Shown: positions 55,137 through 64,000, counted from the stretch's first letter. The stretch: DNA of 64,000 nt from Methylotuvimicrobium alcaliphilum 20Z (GCF_000968535.2 NC_016112.1:186001-250000), one strand, 5' to 3'. The notes: generated from the letters alone by a model not told the origin. A program made the numbers and translations.

Positions 55137-56921
55137 ATGCGGGTAGAATTCAATACTGACGACAAAAAACTGGATATCGGCCGGGTTATCGATTGGCTCG
55201 ATCGGGACGGTATGCTGTCGGCCAAGGACCTCGAAAAATGCCGGCAATACGCTAATGCCTCGGTCAATAAGCACAAACACCCGCTAAAAATACTGACCGA
55301 ATGCGAAATCGGCGACAAGACCCGGCTCGGCAAATTGTTGACACAGGAAGAACTAACGCAATGGCTTGCCGACAAATTAGGGATGACTTATTACTATTTC
55401 GATCCCTTGCGAATCGACGTGCCGAGCGTCACTGCTATCTTTAGTAAGGCCTACGCCACTCATTACAACATACTGCCGATCAAAGTCGCTGATGACGAAG
55501 TCTTGATTGCAACGGCTGAACCCGATATCGGTTCTTGGCAAATCGATCTTGCCAAGATGCATAGCGGCAATATTAGCTTGGTATTCGCTAATCCCGATGA
55601 AATCAAGCGTTATACCGAAGAATTTTATAATTTCTCGCGCTCGCTCAAAGGCGCCGGGGTCCAAACCAATAGCGATGGCCGTGCCGGAGGCCAAAATTTC
55701 GAGCAATTAGTCGAGCTAAGCAAGCAATCCGATTTCGATGTCAATAATCAGCATATCGTCAATTTGGTCAATTGGCTGTTCCAATACGCCTTCGACCAAC
55801 GCGCCAGCGATATCCACATCGAACCGCGCCGCCTCCAAGGCAACGTCCGCTTTCGCATCGACGGCATTTTGCACCATGTTTATCAGTTGCCGATGCCGAT
55901 TATGAATGCGGTTTTGAGTCGACTCAAGATTTTGGGGCGAATGAATATAGCCGAAAAGCGACTGCCTCAAGACGGTAGAGTCAAAACTCAAAATGTCAAC
56001 GGTAAGGAAATTGAACTCAGATTATCGACAATGCCGACTGCGTTCGGCGAAAAGCTGGTGATGCGTATTTTCGATCCCGAAGTCTTGTTGCGCGACTACC
56101 GGCAACTGGGTTTCAACAAGCAGGAGTTGGCGATATGGAACCGGATGACCTCGCAAACCCACGGCATCATTTTGGTCACAGGGCCGACCGGTTCCGGAAA
56201 AACGACCACTTTGTATTCAACCCTAAAGCGGCTTGCGACACCTGAAATCAATTTATGCACAGTCGAAGACCCGATCGAGCAAATCGAGCCGTTATTCAAT
56301 CAGATGCAAGTTCAACACAATATCGGACTCGATTTTGCGAGCGGCATACGCACGTTGATGCGACAAGATCCCGATATCATCATGGTCGGCGAGATTCGCG
56401 ATCTGGAAACCGCCGAAATGGCCGTGCAGGCCGCATTAACCGGGCATTTGGTCATTTCGACGCTGCACACGAACAATGCGCCGGCTGCGGTCATTCGTTT
56501 GCTCAACTTAGGTGTGCCGAGCTATCTGATACAACAGACGGTATTGGGTATCATGGCGCAGCGATTGATTCGAGTGTTATGTCGGCATTGCAAAGCGGTC
56601 GCGCCGGTCGATAGTCGGCAATGGCAAAACTTGGTCTCACCGTTTAAGGTCGCACCCCCTAAGCAAATCTATCAGGCCGTCGGTTGTAAGGAATGCCACA
56701 ACACCGGCTATGCCGGGCGCATCGGAATTTATGAGATTTTCGAAAACAGTCTCGGTATCCAGCCGCTCATTACCGAAGGCTGCGATTTAACCGCATTGCA
56801 ACATCAAGCGATTAAGGAAGGCATGAAGCCGCTTCGGCTTAGCGGTGCGGAAAAAGTCGCGTCGGGCCTGACGACAATAGAGGAAGTGCTGCGTGTGGCG
56901 CCGGAGAGAATCGACTATTAA
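55137..56921 (+). CDS. GspE/PilB-family secretion or pilus ATPase
   Basis: The product has 594 residues. The N-terminal domain resembles the GspE/MshE type (LAKMHSGNISLVFANPDEI). The core has VTGPTGSGKTTTLYSTL (Walker A), DPIEQIEPLFNQMQV, the Asp box MRQDPDIIMVGEIRDLETAE (Walker B) and STLHTN (His box). The C-terminal zinc site is CRHCKAV and CKECHNTG. It powers assembly of a type II secretion pseudopilus or type IV pilus. It stands alone without other T2SS genes near, so its partners are elsewhere. Confidence 0.92.
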   Translation: MRVEFNTDDKKLDIGRVIDWLDRDGMLSAKDLEKCRQYANASVNKHKHPLKILTECEIGDKTRLGKLLTQEELTQWLADKLGMTYYYFDPLRIDVPSVTAIFSKAYATHYNILPIKVADDEVLIATAEPDIGSWQIDLAKMHSGNISLVFANPDEIKRYTEEFYNFSRSLKGAGVQTNSDGRAGGQNFEQLVELSKQSDFDVNNQHIVNLVNWLFQYAFDQRASDIHIEPRRLQGNVRFRIDGILHHVYQLPMPIMNAVLSRLKILGRMNIAEKRLPQDGRVKTQNVNGKEIELRLSTMPTAFGEKLVMRIFDPEVLLRDYRQLGFNKQELAIWNRMTSQTHGIILVTGPTGSGKTTTLYSTLKRLATPEINLCTVEDPIEQIEPLFNQMQVQHNIGLDFASGIRTLMRQDPDIIMVGEIRDLETAEMAVQAALTGHLVISTLHTNNAPAAVIRLLNLGVPSYLIQQTVLGIMAQRLIRVLCRHCKAVAPVDSRQWQNLVSPFKVAPPKQIYQAVGCKECHNTGYAGRIGIYEIFENSLGIQPLITEGCDLTALQHQAIKEGMKPLRLSGAEKVASGLTTIEEVLRVAPERIDY

Positions 56922-56947
56922 ACTCAGGTCGAAGGCGGTTGCATAGT

Positions 56948-57123
56948 CATTGAGCCCCAAATTAGTGCCTATTCTATGGTGCGTTTATGGCTTTATTCGT
57001 CATATCGGTATAGGTTGTCGATATCCATGTTGCATGAATGTGGTGCTGCGCATTGCCATCCGTGGCTCTGGATTCCGCCAATCCCTGGCGGAATGACGAG
57101 CCCCTTTTAAGTTGGCGCTTATG
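56948..57123. mobile_element. 176-bp miniature derivative of the IS4-like element
   Basis: It starts CATTGAGCCCCAAATTAG (degenerate left end) and ends TTTTAAGTTGGCGCTTATG. GGTTGCATAGT flanks both sides (56937-56947 and 57124-57134), a perfect 11-bp duplication, the same length as the IS4-like element. The interior is nearly identical to 13243-13419. Its right duplication overlaps the start of the adjacent R1 copy. Confidence 0.88.
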
Positions 57124-57130
57124 GGTTGCA

Positions 57131-57289
57131 TAGTACCCGTAGATCAAAATTCGGCACCGGGTTGTCCGCCAAAGGACGCCGTGAATACGTCCATGTAGGC
57201 GCTACGCCAGCATTCATGCTGGCATAGCCTTTGCCGATCACCCCAATGCCTCCTTAGACACTGCCGAAATTTGAAGTGTGAAAGGTATA
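57131..57289 (+). repeat. R1 repeat, full copy
   Basis: It starts TAGTACCCGTAGATCAAA and ends GAAGTGTGAAAGGTATA. The IS110 target is changed to CATGTAGGCGCTACGCC here. Confidence 0.85.
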
Positions 57290-57461
57290 AAACTCATATT
57301 GAAAAACGATTAGGAAAAGCGTTTTTTCCTCGTTTTAGTCGTTCTAAGCAAATTTCAAAGTCATCAAAATGTAACCTTGCTTATTTAGGATTAAAAAGGT
57401 CTGGCATCGACTCATTAACCTTATGCGAACTTCCTTTCAACCCGCCAGGCTAGGAGAAAAA

Positions 57462-59153
57462 GTGAAAAATACTATCCTTGCAAGCAGTGTCTTCGGATTG
57501 TGTCTTGTCCTCAATGGTCAGGCTGAAGCCGGTAAACCGTTTAAACTTGAGTTAAGCCCTCTCGGCACTTATGCGACGGGAACTTTCGACAAGTCCTCTG
57601 CTGAGATCGTCGCACACGATCCGGAATCGCAACGCCTGTTTGTCGTCAATGCCGAAAGCGGTCAGATCGATGTATTAGATATTAAAGATCCGTCTAAACC
57701 GACCTTACTATTCAATATCGATTTATCCGGTTACGGCGCGGTAGTAAATAGTGTTGCCGTTCATAAAGGTTTGGTTGCAGCAGCCGTTGAAGCGGCAGTC
57801 AAGACCGATCCGGGCAAGGCCGTTTTCCTCGATATCGAGGGTAATGTTTTGGCTAGCGTGCAAATCGGCGCGTTGCCTGATGCTATAACCTTTACTCCGG
57901 ACGGCAAACGTGTATTGGTCGCCAACGAAGGCGAACCGAACGACGATTATACAATCGATCCGGAAGGTTCGGTCAGCATCATCGATTTACCCAAGCAAAT
58001 CGCTAAATTGACGCAAAGCCATGTTCGTACGGCGGGCTTCGAAAGTTTTAAAGAGAGCGATCTCGATGCCTCCGTTCGAATTTTCGGACCTGATGTCAAT
58101 CCTGGCGACGGCAAACGTGTCGCAAGAAACATGGAGCCCGAATGGATAACCGTTTCCAAAGATTCGAAAACCGCATGGGTGTCGTTACAAGAAAACAACG
58201 CGATCGGGACGCTAGACATCAAAGCCGGCAAGTTCACTGCAGTCAATGGCTTGGGATTCAAAGATCACATGCTGCCCGGTAACGAGCTCGACGTCAGCGA
58301 TCGGGATAACAAGATCAATATCACTAATTGGCCTATCTGGGGCATCTACATGCCGGACACAATCGCCAATTACGAATACCGGGGAAAATCGTTCATCGTA
58401 ACGGCCAACGAAGGGGATGCGCGTGAATGGTTGGGCAATCCGGGTTATGTCGAAGCCTCCCGGTTTCGCACTCTGTCGGGTAACATTCCCGTGTGTGAAG
58501 ATTCTCAGCGTTTTCTGGATTTTTACGCCAACAACGAAATGGGCATTACCAATTTGTCGCAATTACGGGATAATGCCAACCTCGGCCGGCTGACCGTGAC
58601 GACTGCAAACGGTTTACGTGCGGATGGTTCGTGTTACGAAGATATCTATGCCTTCGGTGCCCGCTCGTTTTCGATTTATGCCGCCGACAGTATGAAGCAA
58701 GTCTACGACAGTGGTTCGGATTTCGAACGCATCACCGCCAAAGCTTACCCTGAAAATTTCAATTCGAATCATCGCGAAAACAGTTTCGAGACACGGAGTG
58801 ACGACAAAGGGCCTGAACCTGAAGGCGTCGTAGTCGCTAAATTGTGGGGCAGCACTTACGCCTTTATCGGTTTGGAGCGTATTGGCGGCGTAATGGTTTA
58901 CGATATCAGCAATCCTTATCGCCCGACATTCGTGCAATACATCAATAACCGCGATTTTGGATTCGAACCAGGAATACCTGAAGCCGGCGATCTGGGGGCG
59001 GAAGGCTTAATCGTAATCGAAGCTTCGAAAAGTCCGATTCCGGGCGTACCATTACTGGTCGTTGCAAACGAAGTCAGCGGGACGACGACGGTTTTCCGCA
59101 TCGATCGGGAGCGTTTGGTCGGTTCGAAGGCAATCAAAGGATTCCGTAAATAA
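57462..59153 (+). CDS. Secreted choice-of-anchor-I-type beta-propeller-like protein
   Basis: The product has 563 residues. GTG 57462 is chosen because AGGAG stands 6 bases before it and it begins a signal peptide (KNTILASSVFGLCLVLNGQA). The body has WD-like strands (AEIVAHDPESQRLFVVNAES, LPDAITFTPDGKRVLVANEG, TVSKDSKTAWVSLQENNAIG), the choice-of-anchor I family (TIGR03519-like) often linked to alkaline phosphatase-like esterases. The C-terminus has GGVMVYDISNPYRPTFVQYI. The substrate is unknown. The gene is followed by a strong hairpin. Confidence 0.85.
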   Translation: MKNTILASSVFGLCLVLNGQAEAGKPFKLELSPLGTYATGTFDKSSAEIVAHDPESQRLFVVNAESGQIDVLDIKDPSKPTLLFNIDLSGYGAVVNSVAVHKGLVAAAVEAAVKTDPGKAVFLDIEGNVLASVQIGALPDAITFTPDGKRVLVANEGEPNDDYTIDPEGSVSIIDLPKQIAKLTQSHVRTAGFESFKESDLDASVRIFGPDVNPGDGKRVARNMEPEWITVSKDSKTAWVSLQENNAIGTLDIKAGKFTAVNGLGFKDHMLPGNELDVSDRDNKINITNWPIWGIYMPDTIANYEYRGKSFIVTANEGDAREWLGNPGYVEASRFRTLSGNIPVCEDSQRFLDFYANNEMGITNLSQLRDNANLGRLTVTTANGLRADGSCYEDIYAFGARSFSIYAADSMKQVYDSGSDFERITAKAYPENFNSNHRENSFETRSDDKGPEPEGVVVAKLWGSTYAFIGLERIGGVMVYDISNPYRPTFVQYINNRDFGFEPGIPEAGDLGAEGLIVIEASKSPIPGVPLLVVANEVSGTTTVFRIDRERLVGSKAIKGFRK

Positions 59154-59217
59154 TTTAATCGCCTTCTGTTTTAACACGTTGCAAAAATAACTAAACGATT
59201 CGTTATACTGTAAATCC

Positions 59218-59252
59218 AAGCTGCCTCTTTTTTTTACGGCAAAGAGGCAGCT
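59218..59252. terminator. Hairpin terminator after the secreted protein gene
   Basis: AAGCTGCCTCTTT and AAAGAGGCAGCTT form a 13-bp perfect stem. It contains its T-run inside the loop, so on the plus strand only the hairpin is strong. Confidence 0.65.
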
Positions 59253-59513
59253 TGTCTATTTGGGCCGAGGCGATTAACCTACATAGAATTTCGACCACGG
59301 AATACACGGAAATATTCGATCATAGTCTTCGTTCTTCAAATTTCGGTTTTGATTCCCCTCATCCAACGCAGAGTCTAATTATCATTATGTTAACGAAAAC
59401 ACGTCATTGCGCAATGGATGACAGGCTTTTGAGTTACATGAAAGCCTCAAGTCAGCATTACATATTTGGGTGATGGTCTCTTAATGACAATAACTTAGAG
59501 CGTTGTAATCATT
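59253..59513. other. Intergenic, no gene seen
   Basis: No supported frame or structured element is seen before the R1 copy. Confidence 0.4.
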
Positions 59514-59673
59514 TATACTCATCGTAGATCAAAATTCGGCACCGAGGTGTCCGTCAAAAGACGCCGTGAATAAATCCCCGTAGGCTCTATGCCAGCTCCA
59601 TGCTGGCAAAGCCTTTGCCGCACACCCCGGTGCCTCCTCAGGCACTGCCGAAATTTGAAGTGAGAAAGGTATA
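59514..59673 (+). repeat. R1 repeat, full copy
   Basis: 160 bp from TATACTCATCGTAGATCAAA to GAAGTGAGAAAGGTATA. It has GGCTCTATGCCAGCTCCATG. The IS110 target is CCCGTAGGCTCTATG with two changes. Confidence 0.9.
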
Positions 59674-59896
59674 AGAAGTTATTTTGCGCTCTTTCTTTAG
59701 TGAATTTCGTGTGTTCCGTGGTCAAAATGTTTTTTATAGTGTTATAGAAACAAACCGTTTAAGAAAATTTATAAACAATTCCTCGACGTACTCGACAAGT
59801 TCTATTAGATTGATACATTAATAGAAATGGAGCACACAAGCCCTCCCGCAGCGCAGCCTTTTCGTTTTTAATTTTAACTTCAGAACATATTTGTAA

Positions 59897-60514
59897 ATGA
59901 ATACCAAACATAGAGCACACCCCTGGCACGGCATACACCCGGGCGACGAAGCACCGAATATCGTTACCGCCTTTATCGAAATCGTCCCTTCGGACACAGT
60001 CAAGTACGAGATCGATAAAGTGAGCGGATTCCTTAAAATCGATAGGCCGCAAAAATTTTCTAATATGATTCCGACGCTTTACGGATTCATACCACAAACC
60101 TTTTGTGCGGAACAAGTAGCCGAATTTGCCGAACAGAAATCGGGTAGAGAGGTAATCGGAGGTGATGGCGACCCACTGGATATTTGTGTGTTGAGTGAGC
60201 GCAACGTATCGCATGGCGACATTCTTTTACAAGCGATACCCATCGGAGGATTTCGTATGTTAGACGGCGGAGAAGCTGACGATAAAATTATTGCCGTCAT
60301 GAAAGGAGACACGTTTTACCGGCAGTGGAATGACGTGTCGGATTGTCCGGTATCCTATATTGATCGCTTGAAGCATTATTTTCTGACCTATAAACATCTC
60401 CCTGACGAAGCCAGTATTTGCGAAATCACACAAGTCTACGGTCGAGAGGAAGCTCACGAAGTAATCAGAAGATCATTAGCGGATTATCAAAGCCATTTCG
60501 GTTGCGATTCATAA
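59897..60514 (+). CDS. ppa: Family I inorganic pyrophosphatase
   Basis: The product has 205 residues. The active-site block GGDGDPLDICVLS (D-x-D-P-x-D) and MIPTLYGFIPQTFC are typical of soluble family I pyrophosphatases, and the Lys/Arg and Tyr residues expected around them are present. It hydrolyses pyrophosphate to pull biosynthetic reactions. The cell thus has a soluble and a membrane enzyme (hppA at 37.9 kb), a usual pairing in methanotrophs. It stands alone; the 5' 220 bp contain no repeat. Confidence 0.94.
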   Translation: MNTKHRAHPWHGIHPGDEAPNIVTAFIEIVPSDTVKYEIDKVSGFLKIDRPQKFSNMIPTLYGFIPQTFCAEQVAEFAEQKSGREVIGGDGDPLDICVLSERNVSHGDILLQAIPIGGFRMLDGGEADDKIIAVMKGDTFYRQWNDVSDCPVSYIDRLKHYFLTYKHLPDEASICEITQVYGREEAHEVIRRSLADYQSHFGCDS

Positions 60515-60760
60515 ATTTTCCTGATTAGCAAGTTTCTTCAGCTAAAGCCCAAAGATCAGCATATCCCTAGCAGGACGGGGTTCGTAAGCCAGCGAGTCGA
60601 GCGAAAAACGGCCAACCCACATCACGCTCTTTCCCAAGCTCCAGCTTGGGAAAGACACTCCGGAAGCTCTAGCTTCCTGAGACCGGCGCAACATTCGCTT
60701 ATTCATAATCAGCCCCGATTCGCTCGTTCAATCGTCCTTGATTGTCGGGAAGTTATAGCT

Positions 60761-60901
60761 CACTGTCATTAAGTTAAGGGAAACCCGTCATTCCGCCATG
60801 GATTGGCGGAATCCAGTGCCATGGATGGCAGGCTTTTGAGGCACATTCGAGCCTGAATGCCAACATTACTTATTCTGTGACGGCTTAACTTAATGGCAGT
60901 G
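60761..60901. mobile_element. 141-bp miniature element with CACTGYCATTAAG ends
   Basis: Ends are CACTGTCATTAAGTTAAG and CTTAACTTAATGGCAGTG, 18-bp inverted repeats with one difference. It interrupts the R3 palindrome GAAGCTAGAGCTTC; flanks GAAGTTATAGCT and GAAACTAGAGCT suggest an imperfect duplication. No gene is present. Confidence 0.75.
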
Positions 60902-60943
60902 GAAACTAGAGCTTCCTGAACAGGTTACACCCAAGCTGGAGCT

Positions 60944-61991
60944 CTCATCGTTATACATAAGTCAAAAATTACCCTTTTGCAACCTTAACCAATGAGACCT
61001 CGATACCATTTATTGTTACTTAACACTTTCGATTTCGAGATCGCGATCTGGGGATCGCTCCCAGTGCGCCCAGGAGGGCACAAAATCAGCAGGGTGTAAG
61101 TCCCTGTCGGCGTAAGCCATAACGTCGTAGCTGAAAGTAACTGCGTCACCGCGAGGTGGGGTGGAGAGCAACTGGAGGCAAAAGAGCAGTCCGCAGTAAA
61201 GCGAATCCGATTCGGCGGGGTAAGGCGGCGAGTCCCCTGGGAGTCGACGAAGCCTGAAAACCATCATTTACGTTGTTGTGGCAGATAAAACGATAAATGG
61301 GCCTACCTTGTGGTTGGGAGTGGAATGTTCAGAAGGTATTGTGAAGAAACTGGGGAGACCTGTTACGGAGGTGACCGTGGCAGGAGTCAGAACCCTTATA
61401 TTACCGTAAGTCGAGGAAGCTCAAGGCAAGGCGAGGACAGTGTGGCACCGCTGGGAAACCAGGCGGAAACAGAGAAAACAAACACGAGCCTAAACCGAGA
61501 GGGGAAAAGATGGTAAAAGCCGGCTAGCAAAACCGGCCATAGGAAAGAAGGGTAGGAAGGTGGAAACGAGGTAGCGTTCGGTGTCACGGCCATTAAGCCA
61601 ACCTCAGGTAAAAGGCTTAAAGAGGCTCAGCCGTTGAAGGGAGCCGAAGGTAACGAATCAAACCGAGTTTGCGGGCTGACGTGGTAACGCGGAGTAATGG
61701 GGTTCACCAATTAATAACACCATTGCTCACCAGCTTGTCCCGATGAGGAAACCACCGACTGGAGAGCCGTGTGCGGGAGAACCGCATGCACGGTTCGGAG
61801 GGAGGGGAGAGAAATCTTCCCTACCCCTATCAGAGCGTCCGCCGCTCTCTGTGGGAGCGACGCCTTCGTCGCGACTATCGAAGCCAGTAACGCTCAAACA
61901 CCAATAGCCTTTTCGGACAACACAACAAGTTAGCGCTCGGTCGCTACTTTTTGCACAATTAGATATATTTATACTTATGTATAAAGACGAG
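60944..61991. mobile_element. 1.05-kb non-coding element carrying a group II intron
   Basis: Ends are CTCATCGTTATACATAAGT and its inverted ACTTATGTATAAAGACGAG with 17 of 19 matching. AGCTGGAGCT flanks both sides (60934-60943 and 61992-62001), a 10-bp duplication of the R3 host. Without the intron the element would be about 280 bp. It has no transposase gene. Confidence 0.8.
61064..61830 (+). ncRNA. ORF-less group II intron RNA
   Basis: The 767-nt sequence begins GTGCGCCCAG, the canonical group II 5' end, and ends CTACCCCTAT. Domain V is at 61763-61796 (GAGCCGTGTGCGGGAG with its CACGGTTC partner and AACCGCATG loop side). Domain VI follows (GGGAGGGGAGAGAAATCTTC CCTACCCC). The short domain IV has no reverse transcriptase frame, so splicing and movement would need a maturase in trans. 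Confidence 0.88.
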
Positions 61992-62222
61992 AGCTGGAGC
62001 TTGGGTAACAGCATAATGAAGTTTTTGCGACTACGACCGGCCCCTGCGCGGACACTTGGCTTCCGCAAGCGGAAGCATCTTGTTAATCAGGTAAGTTTTT
62101 GCTACCTAATTTGGGCATCGGGTGCCCCGTTCGTTATTAGCGACTGGTAGAACTTTTGATGAATCCGCTTGAATTGGCCAAGGCTCCAATGGTTTCTTAC
62201 ATCGAACCGAGTATCTAAATTA

Positions 62223-62353
62223 TGGCAAAGCGGGAGATTGAGCGTTTGAATCGGGACGGCCCCATTTCTGATTATCCGTTGAGAAGTACAGTCATCAGCA
62301 ACTATGAACGCATCGAGCTCAACGCAGAGCTTTTGGTTTCGGACGATGCTTAA
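62223..62353 (+). CDS. Doubtful 43-residue frame
   Basis: MAKREIERLNRDGPISDYPL to LLVSDDA, 43 residues. It has no clear ribosome site, but its composition (charged, no low complexity) is not repeat-like; it may be a remnant of a larger gene. The region 62092-62438 otherwise holds nothing recognisable. Confidence 0.25.
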
Positions 62354-62438
62354 TTTACGATTGTTAGAATGACGTTAGTAATGCCATTACACCCAGGACG
62401 ACGGGCTTTATGCATTCATCTTTCTCGTCCTGCATTTT

Positions 62439-63107
62439 TTACGAGCTTTTGTAACGGTATTTCTTGACGATCACCGGAAACAGCGAAATCGCGGCCACTA
62501 CAGTCAATGACAGGATGATGTCGAATCGGAATATTTCCTGTAGTGAAGTAATCTGTTCGAGCTTGTCGCCGCCGTTCGCATAAATGAACGAAGCCGGCGT
62601 AATGCCGGCTAGCGTGCTCGTCGCATATTTCCTGAAGGAAATTCGGGACAGGCCGGCCAAAATATTGATCAGAAAATAGGGTACGACCATAACTAACCGC
62701 AACGACAAGAAATAATAAAATCCGTTTGTCTCAATTTCACTCTCAATCGTTTGCAATTTATCGTAATAACGTTTTTCAAATAGATCCTTGAATGTGTAAC
62801 GGCTGATTCCGAAGCCGACCAGGCAGGCCAAAAGGGTTGCTCCGATGTTGTAAAACGCCCCCCAATAGAATCCGAAAAAGAAGCCGCCCAACACTTTCAG
62901 CGGGGCGGCCAGCGGAATCGGCGAGTTGATGAAAAGCGTGCAGGCGACAAAAAACAACAGCACCGACAAACCATAATGGTCTTCGATGAAAACGCGCAGG
63001 TAGGCTTCATTGGTCTTGATATTGTCGAGCGTCAGGATACCGGCCATGTAAAAAGACATCAGGATGATCAGGCATATAATGGCCAACCATAACTTAACGT
63101 TTTTCAT
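62439..63107 (-). CDS. TVP38/TMEM64 (DedA-like) membrane protein
   Basis: The product has 222 residues with about six hydrophobic segments. The VTT-domain core is visible: LLFFVACTLFINSPIPLAAP, KVLGGFFFGFYWGAFYNIGA, then LRLVMVVPYFLINILAGLSR. Members may scramble or transport lipids. It follows pssA by 9 bp in the same direction, so the pair is one operon with a lipid theme. Confidence 0.9.
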   Translation of the reverse strand: MKNVKLWLAIICLIILMSFYMAGILTLDNIKTNEAYLRVFIEDHYGLSVLLFFVACTLFINSPIPLAAPLKVLGGFFFGFYWGAFYNIGATLLACLVGFGISRYTFKDLFEKRYYDKLQTIESEIETNGFYYFLSLRLVMVVPYFLINILAGLSRISFRKYATSTLAGITPASFIYANGGDKLEQITSLQEIFRFDIILSLTVVAAISLFPVIVKKYRYKSS

Positions 63108-63116
63108 AGGCGAGCC

Positions 63117-63629
63117 TCAAAAGATTCGCGATATTTTTAGTGTCGAAACCATCAGCAAGCCTTGTATGACAATAATGAACGGCCATATATTCAGGCTTGC
63201 CGGAAAATTGTTGTAGATCAAAAAAAGAACCGGAAACAGTACGCCATTGACCGTAATCGGTACGCCTTCGAAACCTTGCGCTTCCGAAATATTGTATCGG
63301 GCCAGTCTGAACATGCCGCAGGTGATGAAAAATAACAACAAAACCGATACCCAGGGTGCCGGCGTTTGCAAGGCGTAAAAGAGAAACATCGGCGCGACGC
63401 CGAACGATATTAAATCGGACATTGAATCGATTTGTTTACCGAACGAATTCTTCTGATGCATCAAGCCGGCAACTTTGCCGTCCAAGATGTCGAAAATCAC
63501 CGCGATGAATAACAAAGTCGCACCGAGCACTAAATTTCCTTCGATCGACATGATGATCGAAAGAATGCCGCAGGACAGATTCGCTACCGTGAAAATGTCC
63601 GCTAGTTTCAGATATTTGATTAGATACAT
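63117..63629 (-). CDS. pssA: CDP-diacylglycerol-serine O-phosphatidyltransferase
   Basis: The 170-residue inner-membrane enzyme makes phosphatidylserine from CDP-diacylglycerol and serine. The CDP-alcohol phosphatidyltransferase motif is DGKVAG(x)7FGKQIDSMSD, with Gly where many have Arg after Ala. About six helices follow (LLLFFITCGMFRLARYNISE, GVLFPVLFLIYNNF). ATG 63629 starts the conserved part (MYLIKYLKLADIFTVANLSC); upstream in-frame codons give an unconserved stretch. It is the first gene of an operon with the TVP38-like gene. Confidence 0.88.
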   Translation of the reverse strand: MYLIKYLKLADIFTVANLSCGILSIIMSIEGNLVLGATLLFIAVIFDILDGKVAGLMHQKNSFGKQIDSMSDLISFGVAPMFLFYALQTPAPWVSVLLLFFITCGMFRLARYNISEAQGFEGVPITVNGVLFPVLFLIYNNFPASLNIWPFIIVIQGLLMVSTLKISRIF

Positions 63630-63828
63630 GACCGCCCCGCTGAAATTAACCCCGATACGCGATCGTAAAAAGATATTGTGACAGGATGATGAAGCGATAA
63701 CCATTTAGTCATCGCCGGCCGATCCCAGTTAAATCGAGAACAGTCATCGATTTGTCATATTATCGAGCCAATATAAGATTTCGGAATCGCAACACCGATA
63801 CGAATTTTCCAACTTTAAAATTTGTGCT

Positions 63829-64000
63829 ATGACCAACAATAATCTCGAGCATCATCTAAATTCCCGTCCGCTGGACACAATATTCAAAGAACATCTCGAT
63901 AATTCCCTCGACTGTGCACAGGCATTGGGCCTGCTGTTTTCGAATTTGGACGAACGCGGTCTCCACATCGCTCAAGCAAAGATTCTGGAGGAAAAGGGAG
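63829..64000 (+). CDS. Start of an unidentified gene, cut by the window edge
   Basis: 57 residues are visible (MTNNNLEHHLNSRPLDTIFK, then CAQALGLLFSNLDERGLHIA and QAKILEEKG). They are helical and could be the start of a PhoU/DUF47-like protein, but that is a guess. It is divergent from pssA. Confidence 0.6.
   Translation, partial: MTNNNLEHHLNSRPLDTIFKEHLDNSLDCAQALGLLFSNLDERGLHIAQAKILEEKG

Larger units (their letters stand above)
60520..62091. repeat. R3 repeat enlarged by nested insertions
   Basis: Ends are CCTGATTAGCAAGTTTCTTC and GCATCTTGTTAATCAGG. TAAATTTT (60512-60519) and TAAGTTTT (62092-62099) are the 8-bp duplications with one change. The R3 body is about 330 bp; the rest is a miniature element (60761-60901) and a larger one with a group II intron (60944-61991). 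Confidence 0.85.

Noticed and set aside
61310-61516. 68-residue frame inside the group II intron
   Set aside because: It lies in the structured RNA and has no reverse transcriptase or maturase motif.
62393-62440. Terminator CAGGACGA...TCGTCCTG with T6
   Set aside because: The T-run is on the plus strand with no plus-strand gene ending here, and it overlaps the end of the minus-strand gene; a weak call only.

Overview
The window reads as chromosomal DNA of a gammaproteobacterial methylotroph. A Methylococcales methanotroph close to Methylomicrobium/Methylotuvimicrobium is my best guess. The reasons are the remains of an NAD-dependent Fds formate dehydrogenase operon, a membrane pyrophosphatase beside a soluble one, a copper-handling cluster and a very high load of short dispersed repeats. 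The genus is inference; no rRNA or protein-coding marker settles it.

Layout. 0-2.3 kb: a small membrane protein, then one copy of a 160-bp repeat (called R1 here) hit by both a 65-bp hairpin element and an IS110-family insertion sequence. 2.5-7.8 kb: a co-directional metal cluster of two small membrane proteins, a stand-alone zinc/copper-type metal-binding protein, an HMA2 protein, a P1B-1 Cu+ ATPase and a His-rich TauE/SafE-like membrane protein. 8.3-10.9 kb: acyltransferase, murein endopeptidase MepA and thiopurine methyltransferase. 10.9-18.3 kb: a zone of decay with broken beta-helix, aquaporin and glucan-synthase-like genes. 18.4-29.7 kb: mobile DNA. It holds an IS with an A8 frameshift site inside the old tRNA terminator, a 5.4-kb integrative element in tRNA-Thr(CGT) bounded by a 49-bp repeat and carrying its own IS4-like element, and an ISL3 remnant split by an IS21 element. 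29.8-34.2 kb: a ParE/antitoxin pair, a degenerate serine resolvase and a large UvrD-type helicase. 36-40 kb: hydrolase, retropepsin-like protease and K+-dependent type membrane pyrophosphatase. 40.5-44.3 kb: fdsD, fdhD and a 5'-truncated fdsA joined to the tail of a divergent regulator, best explained by one deletion. 44.4-47.3 kb: a toxin-antitoxin pair with a nonsense codon in the antitoxin, and a saccharopine-dehydrogenase-like enzyme. 48.4-56.9 kb: a hypothetical anchored protein, a three-gene type I-like export system and a GspE/PilB-type ATPase. 57.4-64 kb: a secreted beta-propeller-like protein, inorganic pyrophosphatase, a nested repeat complex with an ORF-less group II intron, a TVP38-like protein, PssA and the start of one more gene.

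At least six families of short non-coding repeats are scattered between the genes: R1, TATACC ends; R2, CAGCAATTCCC ends; R3, CCTGATTAGCAAG ends with 8-bp target duplications; R4, CCTAAAAAGAGCAG ends; R5, CATGAAG-rich ends; R6, GGTGACTCG. Two further miniature elements share their ends and 11-bp target duplications with the IS4-like element of the integrative island.

The strongest observation is in the IS110 element. Its non-coding leader contains, in the right order and on the right strands, short segments matching both its present target (an R1 repeat) and its own joined ends, as expected of a bridge RNA that directs insertion into a multicopy repeat.
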